64,000 nucleotides of DNA from an uncultured Finegoldia sp. (lineage in GTDB: Bacteria; Bacillota; Clostridia; Tissierellales; Peptoniphilaceae). A program made the translations under genes and the position numbers. The stretch lies in the NCBI RefSeq assembly GCF_900766215.1, contig NZ_CAAFUQ010000095.1, forward strand, positions 35,453 through 99,452. Reading direction: 5' to 3'. Each line of letters starts with the position of its first letter. The stretch's first letter is position 1. Below the pieces are notes generated by a model. It saw only the letters and a list, made by a program, of their open reading frames with translations, made no database searches and was not told where the DNA came from. This document shows, piece by piece, positions 56,537 to 63,298 of this stretch.

Positions 56537-57226
56537 ATGAAAAAATTTCTTATAGGATTATTAATAATAGTATCATTGTCTAGTTGTGATAAATTAATTC
56601 AAACAGAAAATCAAAATAATTTATATGAAGTAGTTCGAGTAGTTGATGGAGATACAGTAATATTAAATATAGATGGAAAGAAAACAAGAGTAAGACTAAT
56701 TGGTATTGATACACCAGAAAGCGTGGCAATGGATGAAAGTCGTAATGTTAAACAGGGTAAAACAGCAAGTGAATATACGAAACAATTATTAGAAAATAAA
56801 AAAGTTCGATTAGAATACGATGATGAAAAACAAGATGTTTACGACAGAAAACTTGGATATTTGTTCTTAGATGATGAATTTATAAACGAGAAATTGTTGA
56901 AAGAAGGTATGGCAAAATTATATACCAAAACAACGAATCAAAAATACTCAGAAAGATTAAAAAAAGCAGAACAATATGCAAGAGATAACAAAAAAGGTTT
57001 CTGGAAAGATTTTTATGTAAATGATCCAAATTTATATATAAAATACACAGACTCTAAAGGAAGAGGAATGATTAAAGGAAATATCAACAAAAAAGGATTT
57101 AAGATATATCATATGCCTAATCAAGAAAGTTATAAAGATGTTAAAATTAATTTAAAAAAAGGAGAAAAATATTTTGCAACAGAAAAGGAAGCACAAGACG
57201 AAGGATTTTCCAAGGCTTCAAAATAA
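56537..57226 (+). CDS. Thermonuclease-like (SNase) lipoprotein
   Basis: 229-aa extracellular nuclease with a lipoprotein signal (FLIGLLIIVSLSSC, Cys at about 18). The SNase domain has VVRVVDGDTVILNIDGKKTR and VRLIGIDTPESVA, then a basic and acidic active-site run with DVYDRKLGYLFLDDEFINEK and LLKEGMAKLY, and KKGFWKD. The catalytic Arg-Glu-Arg set is recognisable (RLIGIDTPE, YDRKLGY). About 60 residues of C-terminal extension (KYTDSKGRGMIKGNINKKGF) resemble the small excalibur-like or sorting tails seen on secreted nucleases. Probably degrades DNA or RNA outside the cell. Confidence 0.9.
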   Translation: MKKFLIGLLIIVSLSSCDKLIQTENQNNLYEVVRVVDGDTVILNIDGKKTRVRLIGIDTPESVAMDESRNVKQGKTASEYTKQLLENKKVRLEYDDEKQDVYDRKLGYLFLDDEFINEKLLKEGMAKLYTKTTNQKYSERLKKAEQYARDNKKGFWKDFYVNDPNLYIKYTDSKGRGMIKGNINKKGFKIYHMPNQESYKDVKINLKKGEKYFATEKEAQDEGFSKASK

Positions 57227-57297
57227 TACTTGCAAAATTCAATACACGATGTTATAATAATAAAGTCAAGTTTGCTTGAAAAATATTTTACAAAAGC

Positions 57298-57326
57298 TTG
57301 ACAAACATATTTTCGTATGGTACACT
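57298..57326 (+). promoter_or_regulatory. Promoter of the tRNA-His/tRNA-Leu pair
   Basis: -35 TTGACA (57298-57303) and -10 TACACT (57321-57326) with 17-bp spacing, 24 bases before tRNA-His. Confidence 0.75.
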
Positions 57327-57350
57327 TATAAAGTAGTCAATTGAGGCTAT

Positions 57351-57428
57351 GGTGGATGTAGCCTAGTTGGTTAGGGCGTCAGTTTGTGGCACTGAAGATC
57401 GAGAGTTCGAATCTCTTCATCCACCCCA
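57351..57428 (+). tRNA. tRNA-His (anticodon GTG)
   Basis: 78 nt with encoded CCA. The extra 5' G (57351, G-1) faces C73 (57425), as in tRNA-His. Acceptor GTGGATG pairs with CATCCAC, anticodon stem TCAGT/ACTGA encloses TTGTGGC, and the T-arm has GAGTTCGAATCTC. Confidence 0.97.
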
Positions 57429-57431
57429 TAA

Positions 57432-57515
57432 GCAGGAATGGCGGAATTGGCAGACGCGCTAGACTTAGGATCTAGTGTCTTTGACGTGGGGGTTCAAGTC
57501 CTCTTTCCTGCACCA
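57432..57515 (+). tRNA. tRNA-Leu (anticodon TAG)
   Basis: 84 nt with encoded CCA and a long variable arm (TGTCTTTGACGT). Acceptor GCAGGAA pairs with TTCCTGC; anticodon stem CTAGA/TCTAG encloses CTTAGGA. TAG reads CTA and other CTN codons. A phage-like region starts directly downstream. Confidence 0.97.
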
Positions 57516-57522
57516 GAAATGT

Positions 57523-57568
57523 ACGGTTCAATTTTAATGATTAATCATTAAAGTTGAACCGTTTTTTT
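57523..57568 (+). terminator. Terminator after the tRNA-His/tRNA-Leu pair
   Basis: ACGGTTCAA (57523-57531) with TTGAACCGT (57554-57562), continued by TTTAATGAT/ATCATTAAA, then T's to 57568. Confidence 0.92.
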
Positions 57569-57619
57569 ATATAATTTTATAAAATAATCTGATAAATTTA
57601 AAATTGATAGATAAGTTTC

Positions 57620-57730
57620 ATAAAAACTGCATTTGATGTTAGTGAATTTAAGCTAGATTTTTTCAAAGTGTTTTACATCAAATACATGGATTGTAGATTT
57701 TTCAGCCTGAATTACATATGCTTGTCTTAA
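57620..57730 (+). pseudogene. YjcQ-like phage protein relic
   Basis: A short open stretch without a start codon. It contains FDVSEFKLDFFKVF followed by YIKYMD and ends at the TAA at 57728. The segment FDVSEFKL closely matches FDISKFKL in the YjcQ-like fragment at 62695, so both probably derive from the same phage gene family. Too decayed to be functional. YjcQ is a small phage protein of unknown role. Confidence 0.45.
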
Positions 57731-57763
57731 TAATTATGTATTTGATATTGGATATGATAGATA

Positions 57764-57874
57764 GCGGAGTATTATATAAGCGCCGAAGAAGATGATTCAC
57801 GGTATAATAAAGATACAATAGAAAAGACAGAACACACAGGGGAAAAGGAGATAATAAAGAAATGTGTCAGATAA
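57764..57874 (+). pseudogene. Unassigned phage-like fragment
   Basis: Open stretch reading AEYYISAEEDDSRYNKDTIE then KTEHTGEKEIIKK, without a start codon, ending at the TAA at 57872. The acidic, charged sequence fits a phage structural protein such as a portal, but no family is certain. It lies between the YjcQ relic and a toxin-tail relic, where a portal fragment would be expected by comparison with the later modules. Confidence 0.35.
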
Positions 57875-57894
57875 TGATGTATTAGATGAACTAA

Positions 57895-58002
57895 ACGACC
57901 ATTTATACGCGAGTTTTAGAAATTGATGAAAAGGGAAAATTGAGCCGAAAATACGTTGGTAAAAATGCTAAAGTTATTATTAATTTAGAGACAAAAAAAT
58001 AA
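57895..58002 (+). pseudogene. C-terminal tail of a putative polymorphic toxin
   Basis: Open stretch ending RVLEIDEKGKLSRKYVGKNA then KVIINLETKK and TAA at 58000. It has no start codon or ribosome site. By position (directly before an immunity-like gene and a repeat copy), it matches the C-terminal ends of the toxin-bearing head proteins in the later modules. The toxin family is not recognised. Confidence 0.4.
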
Positions 58003-58057
58003 CATCTTGGAGAAAAAGTTTCAGGTTAAGAAAATAATTTGAGTAAGGTGGGAAATA

Positions 58058-58254
58058 ATGTTTACAGATGAAGAAATAAAATTTTTGAAAAAGTTCAAAT
58101 TGAAAAAACTTTTGATTTAAATGATGATGATATATTCGAAATGGAAGATGCCGTATCTAATTTTTTGCAAATTAATGGATTTGATAAAGATTATAAAATA
58201 ACGAAAGATGGTTTGATAGCTGAAAATATTTTAGACAAAATATTTGAATACTAA
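58058..58254 (+). pseudogene. Immunity-like small protein, frameshifted
   Basis: It starts ATG at 58058 after AGGTGGGAAATA, reading MFTDEEIKFLKK. The frame then breaks near 58090-58100, and the rest continues in another frame as EKTFDLNDDDIFEMEDAVSN, FLQINGFDKDYKITKDGLIA and ENILDKIFEY, ending at 58252-58254. An intact version would be about 65 acidic residues, typical in size and charge for an immunity protein of a polymorphic toxin. One indel appears to have disabled it. Followed after 3 bases by repeat R1. Confidence 0.55.
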
Positions 58255-58257
58255 AAA

Positions 58258-58304
58258 AACATACTAACTAATTACAATTGTAATGTGTTAGATGTGCTTA
58301 TTTA
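58258..58304 (+). repeat. Cassette repeat R1
   Basis: ACATACTAACTAATTACAAT to GTGTTAGATGTGCTTATTTA. CTAAC (58264-58268) pairs with GTTAG (58287-58291). Diverged first copy of the element R1-R5; its outer stem and T-run are degraded relative to R2, R3 and R5. Confidence 0.7.
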
Positions 58305-58393
58305 TTATCATAAATTAAGCATTATGTAGTAATGACCTGGAACCCAAATTCCGGAATATGATGTGTACCCATAAAACTCGACACAATATTTAA

Positions 58394-58639
58394 TTAATTA
58401 GTTGTAGTGGTTTTTTAAATGTTGGATATGTTGCTAGTAGTATGAGAGATGAATTCGATTATGAGAGAAGTCAATTCTACAAAGCTACAGTAAAATGGGA
58501 TCCGGTATTTGAGTCTGATGCATCTACTTTGAATTTGGTCGGTGACGGATTGATTAAATTAAACCAAGCTATTCCAGGATTTGCCGATAGTGAGACTGTT
58601 AGAAAACTTACTGGCTTAGAGGTAAAAGATAATCGATAA
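58394..58639 (+). pseudogene. C-terminal fragment of a phage portal protein
   Basis: Open from 58394 to the TAA at 58637 but lacking a start codon with a ribosome site. The sequence GFLNVGYVASSMRDEFDYER, SQFYKATVKWDPVFESDAST and LNLVGDGLIKLNQAIPGFAD resembles the C-terminus of phage portal proteins. The first two-thirds of a portal (about 400 residues) are missing, so this is a deletion remnant. It overlaps the following minor capsid relic in another frame, as portal and minor capsid genes often do. Confidence 0.6.
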
Positions 58640-59053
58640 GGATATAGTCCCTGATTTGTTAGATTTGATTGAAAAATCATTTCAGAATAAATTTAAAAAA
58701 GATGAAAAGATAAAAAAACTTGAAACTCTTTTATTCGAAAAGAAAAGTAATCATATGAGCTCTAATGAATACGCTATGAGGTTAGGTGGTATTTTATCTG
58801 AGTGTTATTTATAAAATATATCAGAAGGAGTACTTTCTAATGAGACTATGTATTATAATATTGCTAAGCGAATTATAGAGCCTACATTGAGAAAAAACTA
58901 TGAATTGGTACAACATATGCCTCAGACACTCAAACGAGTTTAAACAGACAAGCTGACTTAAATATTAAGGGTTTAAAACCGAAAATTAATCAAGACAGAA
59001 TTGAAGGTATCATAAACAGAGTTAGCGAGGATAAATTCGACAAAACAAAATGG
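58629..59053 (+). pseudogene. N-terminal part of a phage minor capsid protein, disrupted
   Basis: Reading in frame from 58629: DKDIVPDLLDLIEKSFQNKF, KKLETLLFEKKSNHMSSNEY, then a TAA stop at 58812. The sequence resumes as NISEGVLSNETMYYNIAKRI, and a further one-base shift near 58913 moves it into the frame of the 59054-59866 gene (TYASDTQTSLNRQADLNIKG). The whole is the usual N-terminal region of a phage minor capsid protein, split by one stop and one frameshift. Confidence 0.6.
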
Positions 59054-59866
59054 GTGTTAAAAGAACCTATAACAAATTTCACTCAAGCTGTTGTTGATGA
59101 TACAGTTAAAACTAATGCAGAATTTCATAGTAATTTGGGTCTATCTCCAAAGATTGTAAGAAAAGAACACGGAAATTGCTGCGATTGGTGTAGAAAGTTA
59201 GTTGGATCACATGAATATTATGATGTTAGCAATTCTGGAACTGATGTGTTCAGACGTCATAGGCATTGTAGATGCACTGTGGAGTATGTCCCAGATAAAA
59301 ATAGTAGACAAAACGTGCATACTAAAAGAAAGCGTAATTCTAATTTTAGTAATGATAGAATTAAAAAAGCACAAGAATTACAGGATATAAGAGCACTAAA
59401 CAGACATGAGGATTCATTGCAGTATAAACAATATATTTCTGTGTTAGGAAAAGATAAAATGCCCAAATCTTTAAGTGCCTTTCAAAAACTGAAATATGAG
59501 AATATTGAAGAATATGAGAAATTAATGGATCACGTGTTTATTCAAAATAATTTCAATAAAGGGATATGGAAAGATAAGGTTAATTTTGATAAACAGAAAA
59601 GGCATATGCAATCAACTGCTGGGAAAAATAAAAGCTATTTTTATGATGACATAAATGTAGAAAAGTTGTATAATGATTACAAGATGACTGGGAAATTTAG
59701 AAGAAGAAATGGAGTTAATGAGCATAACTTCGAATTAATTGATTCGGATTCTATTAGAAGTTATGGGATAGATATTTACACGAATAAACCAATAAATGGA
59801 TTTACTATACACTATAGTAAGAGTGGAGCGCATTTAATTCCAACATACAATAAAATAAAGGAGTAG
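59054..59866 (+). CDS. Phage minor capsid protein C-terminus carrying an Ntox50-like toxin domain
   Basis: 270 aa from a GTG at 59054; no ribosome site precedes it and the frame is open further upstream, so this is the 3' part of the disrupted minor capsid gene. Residues about 35-80 form the Cys/His block of minor capsid proteins (RKEHGNCCDWCRKLVGSHEY, DVFRRHRHCRCTVEYVPD). Residues about 175-270 (NFDKQKRHMQSTAGKNKSYF, then NGFTIHYSKSGAHLIPTYNK) match my recollection of the Ntox50 polymorphic toxin family, a predicted RNase with an N-terminal Q..H and a final IHYSK-G-H--P motif. The toxin part itself has no frame breaks. A matched immunity-like gene follows after 3 bases. Confidence 0.72.
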   Translation: MLKEPITNFTQAVVDDTVKTNAEFHSNLGLSPKIVRKEHGNCCDWCRKLVGSHEYYDVSNSGTDVFRRHRHCRCTVEYVPDKNSRQNVHTKRKRNSNFSNDRIKKAQELQDIRALNRHEDSLQYKQYISVLGKDKMPKSLSAFQKLKYENIEEYEKLMDHVFIQNNFNKGIWKDKVNFDKQKRHMQSTAGKNKSYFYDDINVEKLYNDYKMTGKFRRRNGVNEHNFELIDSDSIRSYGIDIYTNKPINGFTIHYSKSGAHLIPTYNKIKE

Positions 59867-59869
59867 AAT

Positions 59870-60061
59870 GTGAAATTATTAGAATACAATACGAAATATA
59901 TTAGATTAACTGATATAAACGGAAATAGTTATGATGGATATGCACACTATTGTGCAAAAGATGACTATGAAGTCGAAGAAGATGGTATAGAGATGAGAGT
60001 TGATAGAGATATTTGGGTTTTTTATGAATCAGACATCAAATCGATAGAAATATTAGACTAA
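59870..60061 (+). CDS. Small immunity-like protein of the Ntox50-like module
   Basis: 63 aa, acidic, starting at GTG 59870 with AAAGGAG 7 bases upstream. The sequence KLLEYNTKYIRLTDINGNSY, DGYAHYCAKDDYEVEEDGIE then FYESDIKSIEILD has a beta-rich pattern like small SH3/LSM-like proteins often found behind phage MuF-type toxins. Intact, with good translation signals, unlike the toxin gene before it. Immunity function is inferred from position. Repeat R2 begins 4 bases later. Confidence 0.65.
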   Translation: MKLLEYNTKYIRLTDINGNSYDGYAHYCAKDDYEVEEDGIEMRVDRDIWVFYESDIKSIEILD

Positions 60062-60064
60062 TTA

Positions 60065-60130
60065 AGCACACTAACTAATTACATTTGTAATAGATTAGAG
60101 GTGCTTTTTTAGTGCAAAATTTTAAGGGGG
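60065..60130 (+). repeat. Cassette repeat R2
   Basis: AGCAC(A)CTAAC at 60065-60075 pairs with TTAGAGGTGCT at about 60095-60105, followed by six T's and then AGTGCAAAATTTTAAGGGGG. This looks like an intrinsic terminator plus a conserved tail that includes a ribosome site for the next gene. Confidence 0.85.
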
Positions 60131-60132
60131 TA

Positions 60133-60890
60133 ATGACAAGACTTGGTAATCAAAACCCAACAACAGCTGTTTTATTGCCCTACGAAAAGACATACGGAGA
60201 TTGTGCCATTGAATGGTACGAAAAATCTGGGAGAAAGGCTCAGCAATGGCAGAAAAACTTAATTAATCATATATTGGCTAATTATGATGATGGCTTATGG
60301 ACTCATACAAAATTTGGTTTTTCTCTTCCACGTCGTAATGGTAAAAATGAGGTTGTTCTTATTCGTGAGTTATATGGTCTCTTAAAAGGTGAGGAAATGC
60401 TCCATACAGCACACAGAACTAATACATCACATACCGCTTGGGAGAGAATTATTAAAGTGCTGGAGCCTATGGGTTATGTCAACGACGAAAATTTTACAAC
60501 TTTAAAAGCTAAAGGAAATGAAGAGATAAGATTTGTTGACGGTGGTGTTTTAAAGTTTAGAACAATAACATCGACAGGTGGTCTTGGTGAAGGATATGAT
60601 TTACTTGTTATTGATGAGGCTCAAGAATACACCGATGACCAACAATCTGCTCTTAAATACGTGGTTACTTCTAGTAAAAATCCACAGACGGTATTCATAG
60701 GAACACCTCCAACGACAGTATCAGCCGGTACTGTTTTTTTAAAATATGAGAAACAATGCTATCGATGGTGGTAGTAAAAACACAGGCTGGGCCGAGTGGG
60801 GGATTGATGAAGAATCAGATGTTAATGACGTAGAGCTTTTTGGTATAAGACAAATCCATCTCTTGGCACGATATTTACTGAAAGAAGTAT
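60133..60890 (+). pseudogene. Phage terminase large subunit, N-terminal half, frameshifted
   Basis: ATG at 60133 with AAGGGGG upstream (the ribosome site belongs to repeat R2). ATPase motifs of a large terminase are visible: PLPRRNGKNE-type Walker A in SLPRRNGKNEVVLIRELYGL, then TTSTGGLGEGYD-like region TITSTGGLGEGYDLLVIDEA with Walker B, and VFIGTPPTTVSAG. A one-base indel near 60740 (T7/A4 run) and another near 60838 (T5 run) break the frame. Correcting both gives GSKNTGWAEWGIDEESDVND and YKTNPSLGTIFTERSIEDD. The nuclease half is missing. Confidence 0.75.
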
Positions 60891-60990
60891 TGAGGATGAT
60901 GCAAAAGATGAGATTGAAAATAAAAGAAAAGACATTGAAGGTTCTGATGGTTTTATGAGGGTAGTAGATGAAAAACCTAAACCAGTATAA
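60891..60990 (+). pseudogene. Portal protein C-terminal tail fused to the terminase remnant
   Basis: In the last terminase frame the sequence continues AKDEIENKRKDIEGSDGFMR then VVDEKPKPV and TAA at 60988, overlapping the next gene by 23 bp. It is unlike a terminase, but fits the acidic end of a phage portal protein, which normally lies between terL and the MuF gene. A deletion joining terminase to the portal tail is the simplest explanation. Exact junction is uncertain. Confidence 0.4.
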
Positions 60991-62476
60991 TGAATACTCA
61001 AGTAAAAGACAAAAAGAATTGTGGGATAATTTGGAAAAAGATGAGGCTAAGTTAATCGAAAAACTTACTCAATTTTACAGGGAAGAATCTCATAAGCTTG
61101 GCAAAGAAATTGCCGAATATTTTGCCAGGTATGGTAAGGATAATGTTATTGAATACAGATCACTTTTAACTAGATTAAGCAGTGTTGACAGAAAATTATT
61201 GTACGAAAGATTTGATGATTTTATTGAAAAATACCCACAATACAAGCACTTAACTGATGTAAGAAAGTCTATTTATAAGTTGACAAGGCTAGAAGGACTT
61301 AATGAGTCTATAAAGTTGCAGCAATTAGAAATTGGTGCTAAAGAAGTTGATAGATTATATGATTATTTGGTGGATTTATACGGAGATACTTATTATAAGA
61401 TGGCAGATAGTATGGGATTTGGAAGAACTATGCTTAGTTTTGATAAAGAGAGTGCTGAGCTATTAATTAATAAGAAATGGACTCAACAGAAAGATTACAG
61501 TGATAGAATATGGGAAAATAAAAGTAAGCTTATTAGTTACTTAACTAATGATTTTAAGACGTCTATTATAAGAGGTGACAGTTTCAATAGGGTTGTAAAA
61601 CAAATGTCTGAGAGGCTTGTTAATCGATCAAAAGCAGATATTAAGAGAATTGTACGAACTGAAGGTACGAGAATCAATAATGAGGCTATGATGAAGACAT
61701 TTGATGATTCTAAACTATATGATGAGTATGAGTATGTAGCTGTTATAGATAGAAAGACTAGCGATGTGTGTAAAGATTTGGACGGGGAGATATTTAAACT
61801 CAAGGATCGTGAGGTCGGGATAAACTTTCCACCAATGCATGTTAACTGCCGTAGTAGTTTTAGCGTGGTTATACCAGATGATTATGTAGATAGGTATGAG
61901 AAACTGTATGGGGATTATTTTGACGAGAATAATAAAGTTGGCAGTGGTTATAACGATAAAATATATCCTATATCTAAACAAACAATAGATAAAGTATCTA
62001 GCCCGTATATCGACAGTTTGAGCAAAGAAGAGAATTCAAAAATCACAGAGCTACACAAAAGCTTGTTGGAATTTGCTAGGGATAAGAACGAATCTATGGA
62101 AGTGGCTTATAAAATGAATTCTCTTTTTGAAAAGCCTGATATAATTTTAGGGACAAAAACTGATTTGAATTTAGGACACAATGAAACAAAATTTGTATTC
62201 CATAATCATCCAAATAACGAATTTTTCTCAGATAAAGATATTTTGTATTTTTTAAGTTCTGAAAATATAAAATTTATCAGCATAATAAAACACGATGGAA
62301 GCATAAATATTTTAGAGAAAACAGGGGATTTCGATTTAAAAAAATCAGTTATCGAATTTAAGCGTTCGGAACAAAAATACAAAGATAAATTTGCCAAAGA
62401 TACACAAAAAAGGTATAATTTAATCGTAGAACACTTCTTAAAAAAAGAAGTAAAAACAGGAATTAAGCTTTACTAG
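60968..62476 (+). CDS. MuF (SPP1 gp7-like) phage head protein with a C-terminal HNHP-type toxin-like domain
   Basis: 502 aa, ATG at 60968 with GAGGG 6 bases upstream; uninterrupted. Residues 1-290 form a head morphogenesis protein: a helical region, IVRTEGTRINNEAMMKTFDD, then VIDRKTSDVCKDLDGEIFKL and INFPPMHVNCRSSFSVVIPD, the MuF Cys/His block. The C-terminal about 150 residues are unrelated to head proteins and contain ILGTKTDLNLGHNETKFVFH, then HNHPNNEFFSDKDILYF. The HxHP-x5-SxxD pattern resembles JAB/JAMM-type metalloproteins, or a similarly named domain in MuF polymorphic toxins. Toxicity is inferred from the architecture. Module C of the array. Confidence 0.78.
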   Translation: MKNLNQYNEYSSKRQKELWDNLEKDEAKLIEKLTQFYREESHKLGKEIAEYFARYGKDNVIEYRSLLTRLSSVDRKLLYERFDDFIEKYPQYKHLTDVRKSIYKLTRLEGLNESIKLQQLEIGAKEVDRLYDYLVDLYGDTYYKMADSMGFGRTMLSFDKESAELLINKKWTQQKDYSDRIWENKSKLISYLTNDFKTSIIRGDSFNRVVKQMSERLVNRSKADIKRIVRTEGTRINNEAMMKTFDDSKLYDEYEYVAVIDRKTSDVCKDLDGEIFKLKDREVGINFPPMHVNCRSSFSVVIPDDYVDRYEKLYGDYFDENNKVGSGYNDKIYPISKQTIDKVSSPYIDSLSKEENSKITELHKSLLEFARDKNESMEVAYKMNSLFEKPDIILGTKTDLNLGHNETKFVFHNHPNNEFFSDKDILYFLSSENIKFISIIKHDGSINILEKTGDFDLKKSVIEFKRSEQKYKDKFAKDTQKRYNLIVEHFLKKEVKTGIKLY

Positions 62477-62487
62477 CGGAGGATGAT

Positions 62488-62619
62488 ATGCAATATTCAG
62501 AAAAGAACCATAAAGAAGCAATGGATATGCTTGATACTATTGTAAAAAAACTAGACATAAAAGAAGAAGATATAGAAGAAAAGAAGAAAAAACAAAAAAG
62601 AAAGAATAAGAGAAAATAA
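62488..62619 (+). CDS. Small lysine-rich protein behind the MuF toxin gene
   Basis: 43 aa: a short helical N-terminus (NHKEAMDMLDTIVKKLDIKE) and an extremely basic tail (KKKKQKRKNKRK). It has a good ribosome site (GCGGAGGA) 7 bases before the ATG and starts 12 bases after the toxin gene. The stop directly precedes repeat R3. A second protein with almost the same tail lies at 63772. It occupies the immunity position, but its charge is unusual for an immunity protein; role unknown. Confidence 0.6.
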   Translation: MQYSEKNHKEAMDMLDTIVKKLDIKEEDIEEKKKKQKRKNKRK

Positions 62620-62684
62620 AGCACACTAACTACTAAAACTGTAAGATGTTAGAGGTGCTTTTTTTAGTACAAAATTTTAGGAGG
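62620..62684 (+). repeat. Cassette repeat R3
   Basis: AGCACACTAAC (62620-62630) pairs with GTTAGAGGTGCT (about 62648-62659), then seven T's and the tail AGTACAAAATTTTAGGAGG. Best-preserved copy together with R2; the tail supplies the ribosome site of the next gene. Confidence 0.87.
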
Positions 62685-62694
62685 TGGATGTGTT

Positions 62695-62847
62695 TTGGCA
62701 AAGGATGATTATAATGTTATTGTTTTCAAAATTCTGACATACTTGTATGCAGTTTTAAAGAGGGAAACTGTATTTGATATCAGTAAATTTAAGTTAGCTA
62801 CACGCTTGGCACTCTTATTGATAAAGGGTATAATATTATTAAAGTAA
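62695..62847 (+). pseudogene. YjcQ-like phage protein, truncated
   Basis: TTG start at 62695 behind AGGAGG from R3. The first 33 residues (AKDDYNVIVFKILTYLYAVL, then KRETVFDISKFKL) match the start of YjcQ-type phage proteins. After about 62793 the frame runs into unrelated sequence and stops at 62845, because the rest of the gene has been replaced by the toxin tail read in another frame. The join marks a recombination point. Confidence 0.6.
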
Positions 62848-63104
62848 ATAATACTTTCAAGCAAAATGTTGCGTATAAAGGAATTAACACTTTAGTTAAA
62901 AACAAAAATGGTATAATATTTGAATTACAATATCATACTGATAAGTCTTATTATGTAAAAAAACATGGATTACACGAAAAATACGAGAAACAAAGAGTGT
63001 TAGATAAAGTTAAGGATAAGAAAGAATGGGATAGTCTTAGAAATGCGATGATAGAATTGAGTAATAAAATCCCTATTCCTAGGAATGTAGAAAGGATTAA
63101 ATAA
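62793..63104 (+). pseudogene. C-terminal part of a RelA/SpoT-fold nucleotide pyrophosphokinase-like toxin
   Basis: Open from 62793 to TAA at 63102, without its own start. The sequence TLGTLIDKGYNIIKVNNTFK, QNVAYKGINTLVKNKNGIIF, ELQYHTDKSYYVKKHGLHEK and YEKQR resembles secreted ATP nucleotide 3'-pyrophosphokinases and toxic alarmone synthetases. YKGIN stands for the YxGIH motif and ELQYHT for EIQIRT of the synthetase domain. The N-terminal half with the ATP-binding and catalytic Asp motif is missing, so it is almost surely inactive. Carrier protein and toxin head are lost; it is fused to a YjcQ start. Confidence 0.65.
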
Positions 63105-63106
63105 TT

Positions 63107-63298
63107 ATGAAGTTTAAAACGCCAACTGTATATTATTATTGTCCAGATTATAAAAAATATGTGAAATGTGAAGGTGGCATGTATTACTGCATAAAAGATG
63201 GTAAGGAAATATTTAATGACTTCTATTCTAAGATTGATTTGGGGTCGATATATACCGAAGATATAACAAAGGAAGAATATTATGCTCAACTATCTTAG
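63107..63298 (+). CDS. Small protein between the synthetase-like toxin tail and the HD hydrolase
   Basis: 63 aa, ATG at 63107, two bases after the toxin stop. It is rich in Tyr, Lys and Cys: KFKTPTVYYYCPDYKKYVKC, EGGMYYCIKDGKEIFNDFYS and a short acidic end. Three cysteines could form part of a metal site. It has no strong ribosome site, so translation may depend on coupling to the toxin frame. It overlaps the next gene by 17 bp. Unknown; possibly a second immunity component. Confidence 0.55.
   Translation: MKFKTPTVYYYCPDYKKYVKCEGGMYYCIKDGKEIFNDFYSKIDLGSIYTEDITKEEYYAQLS

Noticed and set aside
57231..57290. Terminator after the nuclease lipoprotein gene
   Set aside because: Only a 4-bp stem (CAAG/CTTG) is present and no T-run follows, so I did not call it.
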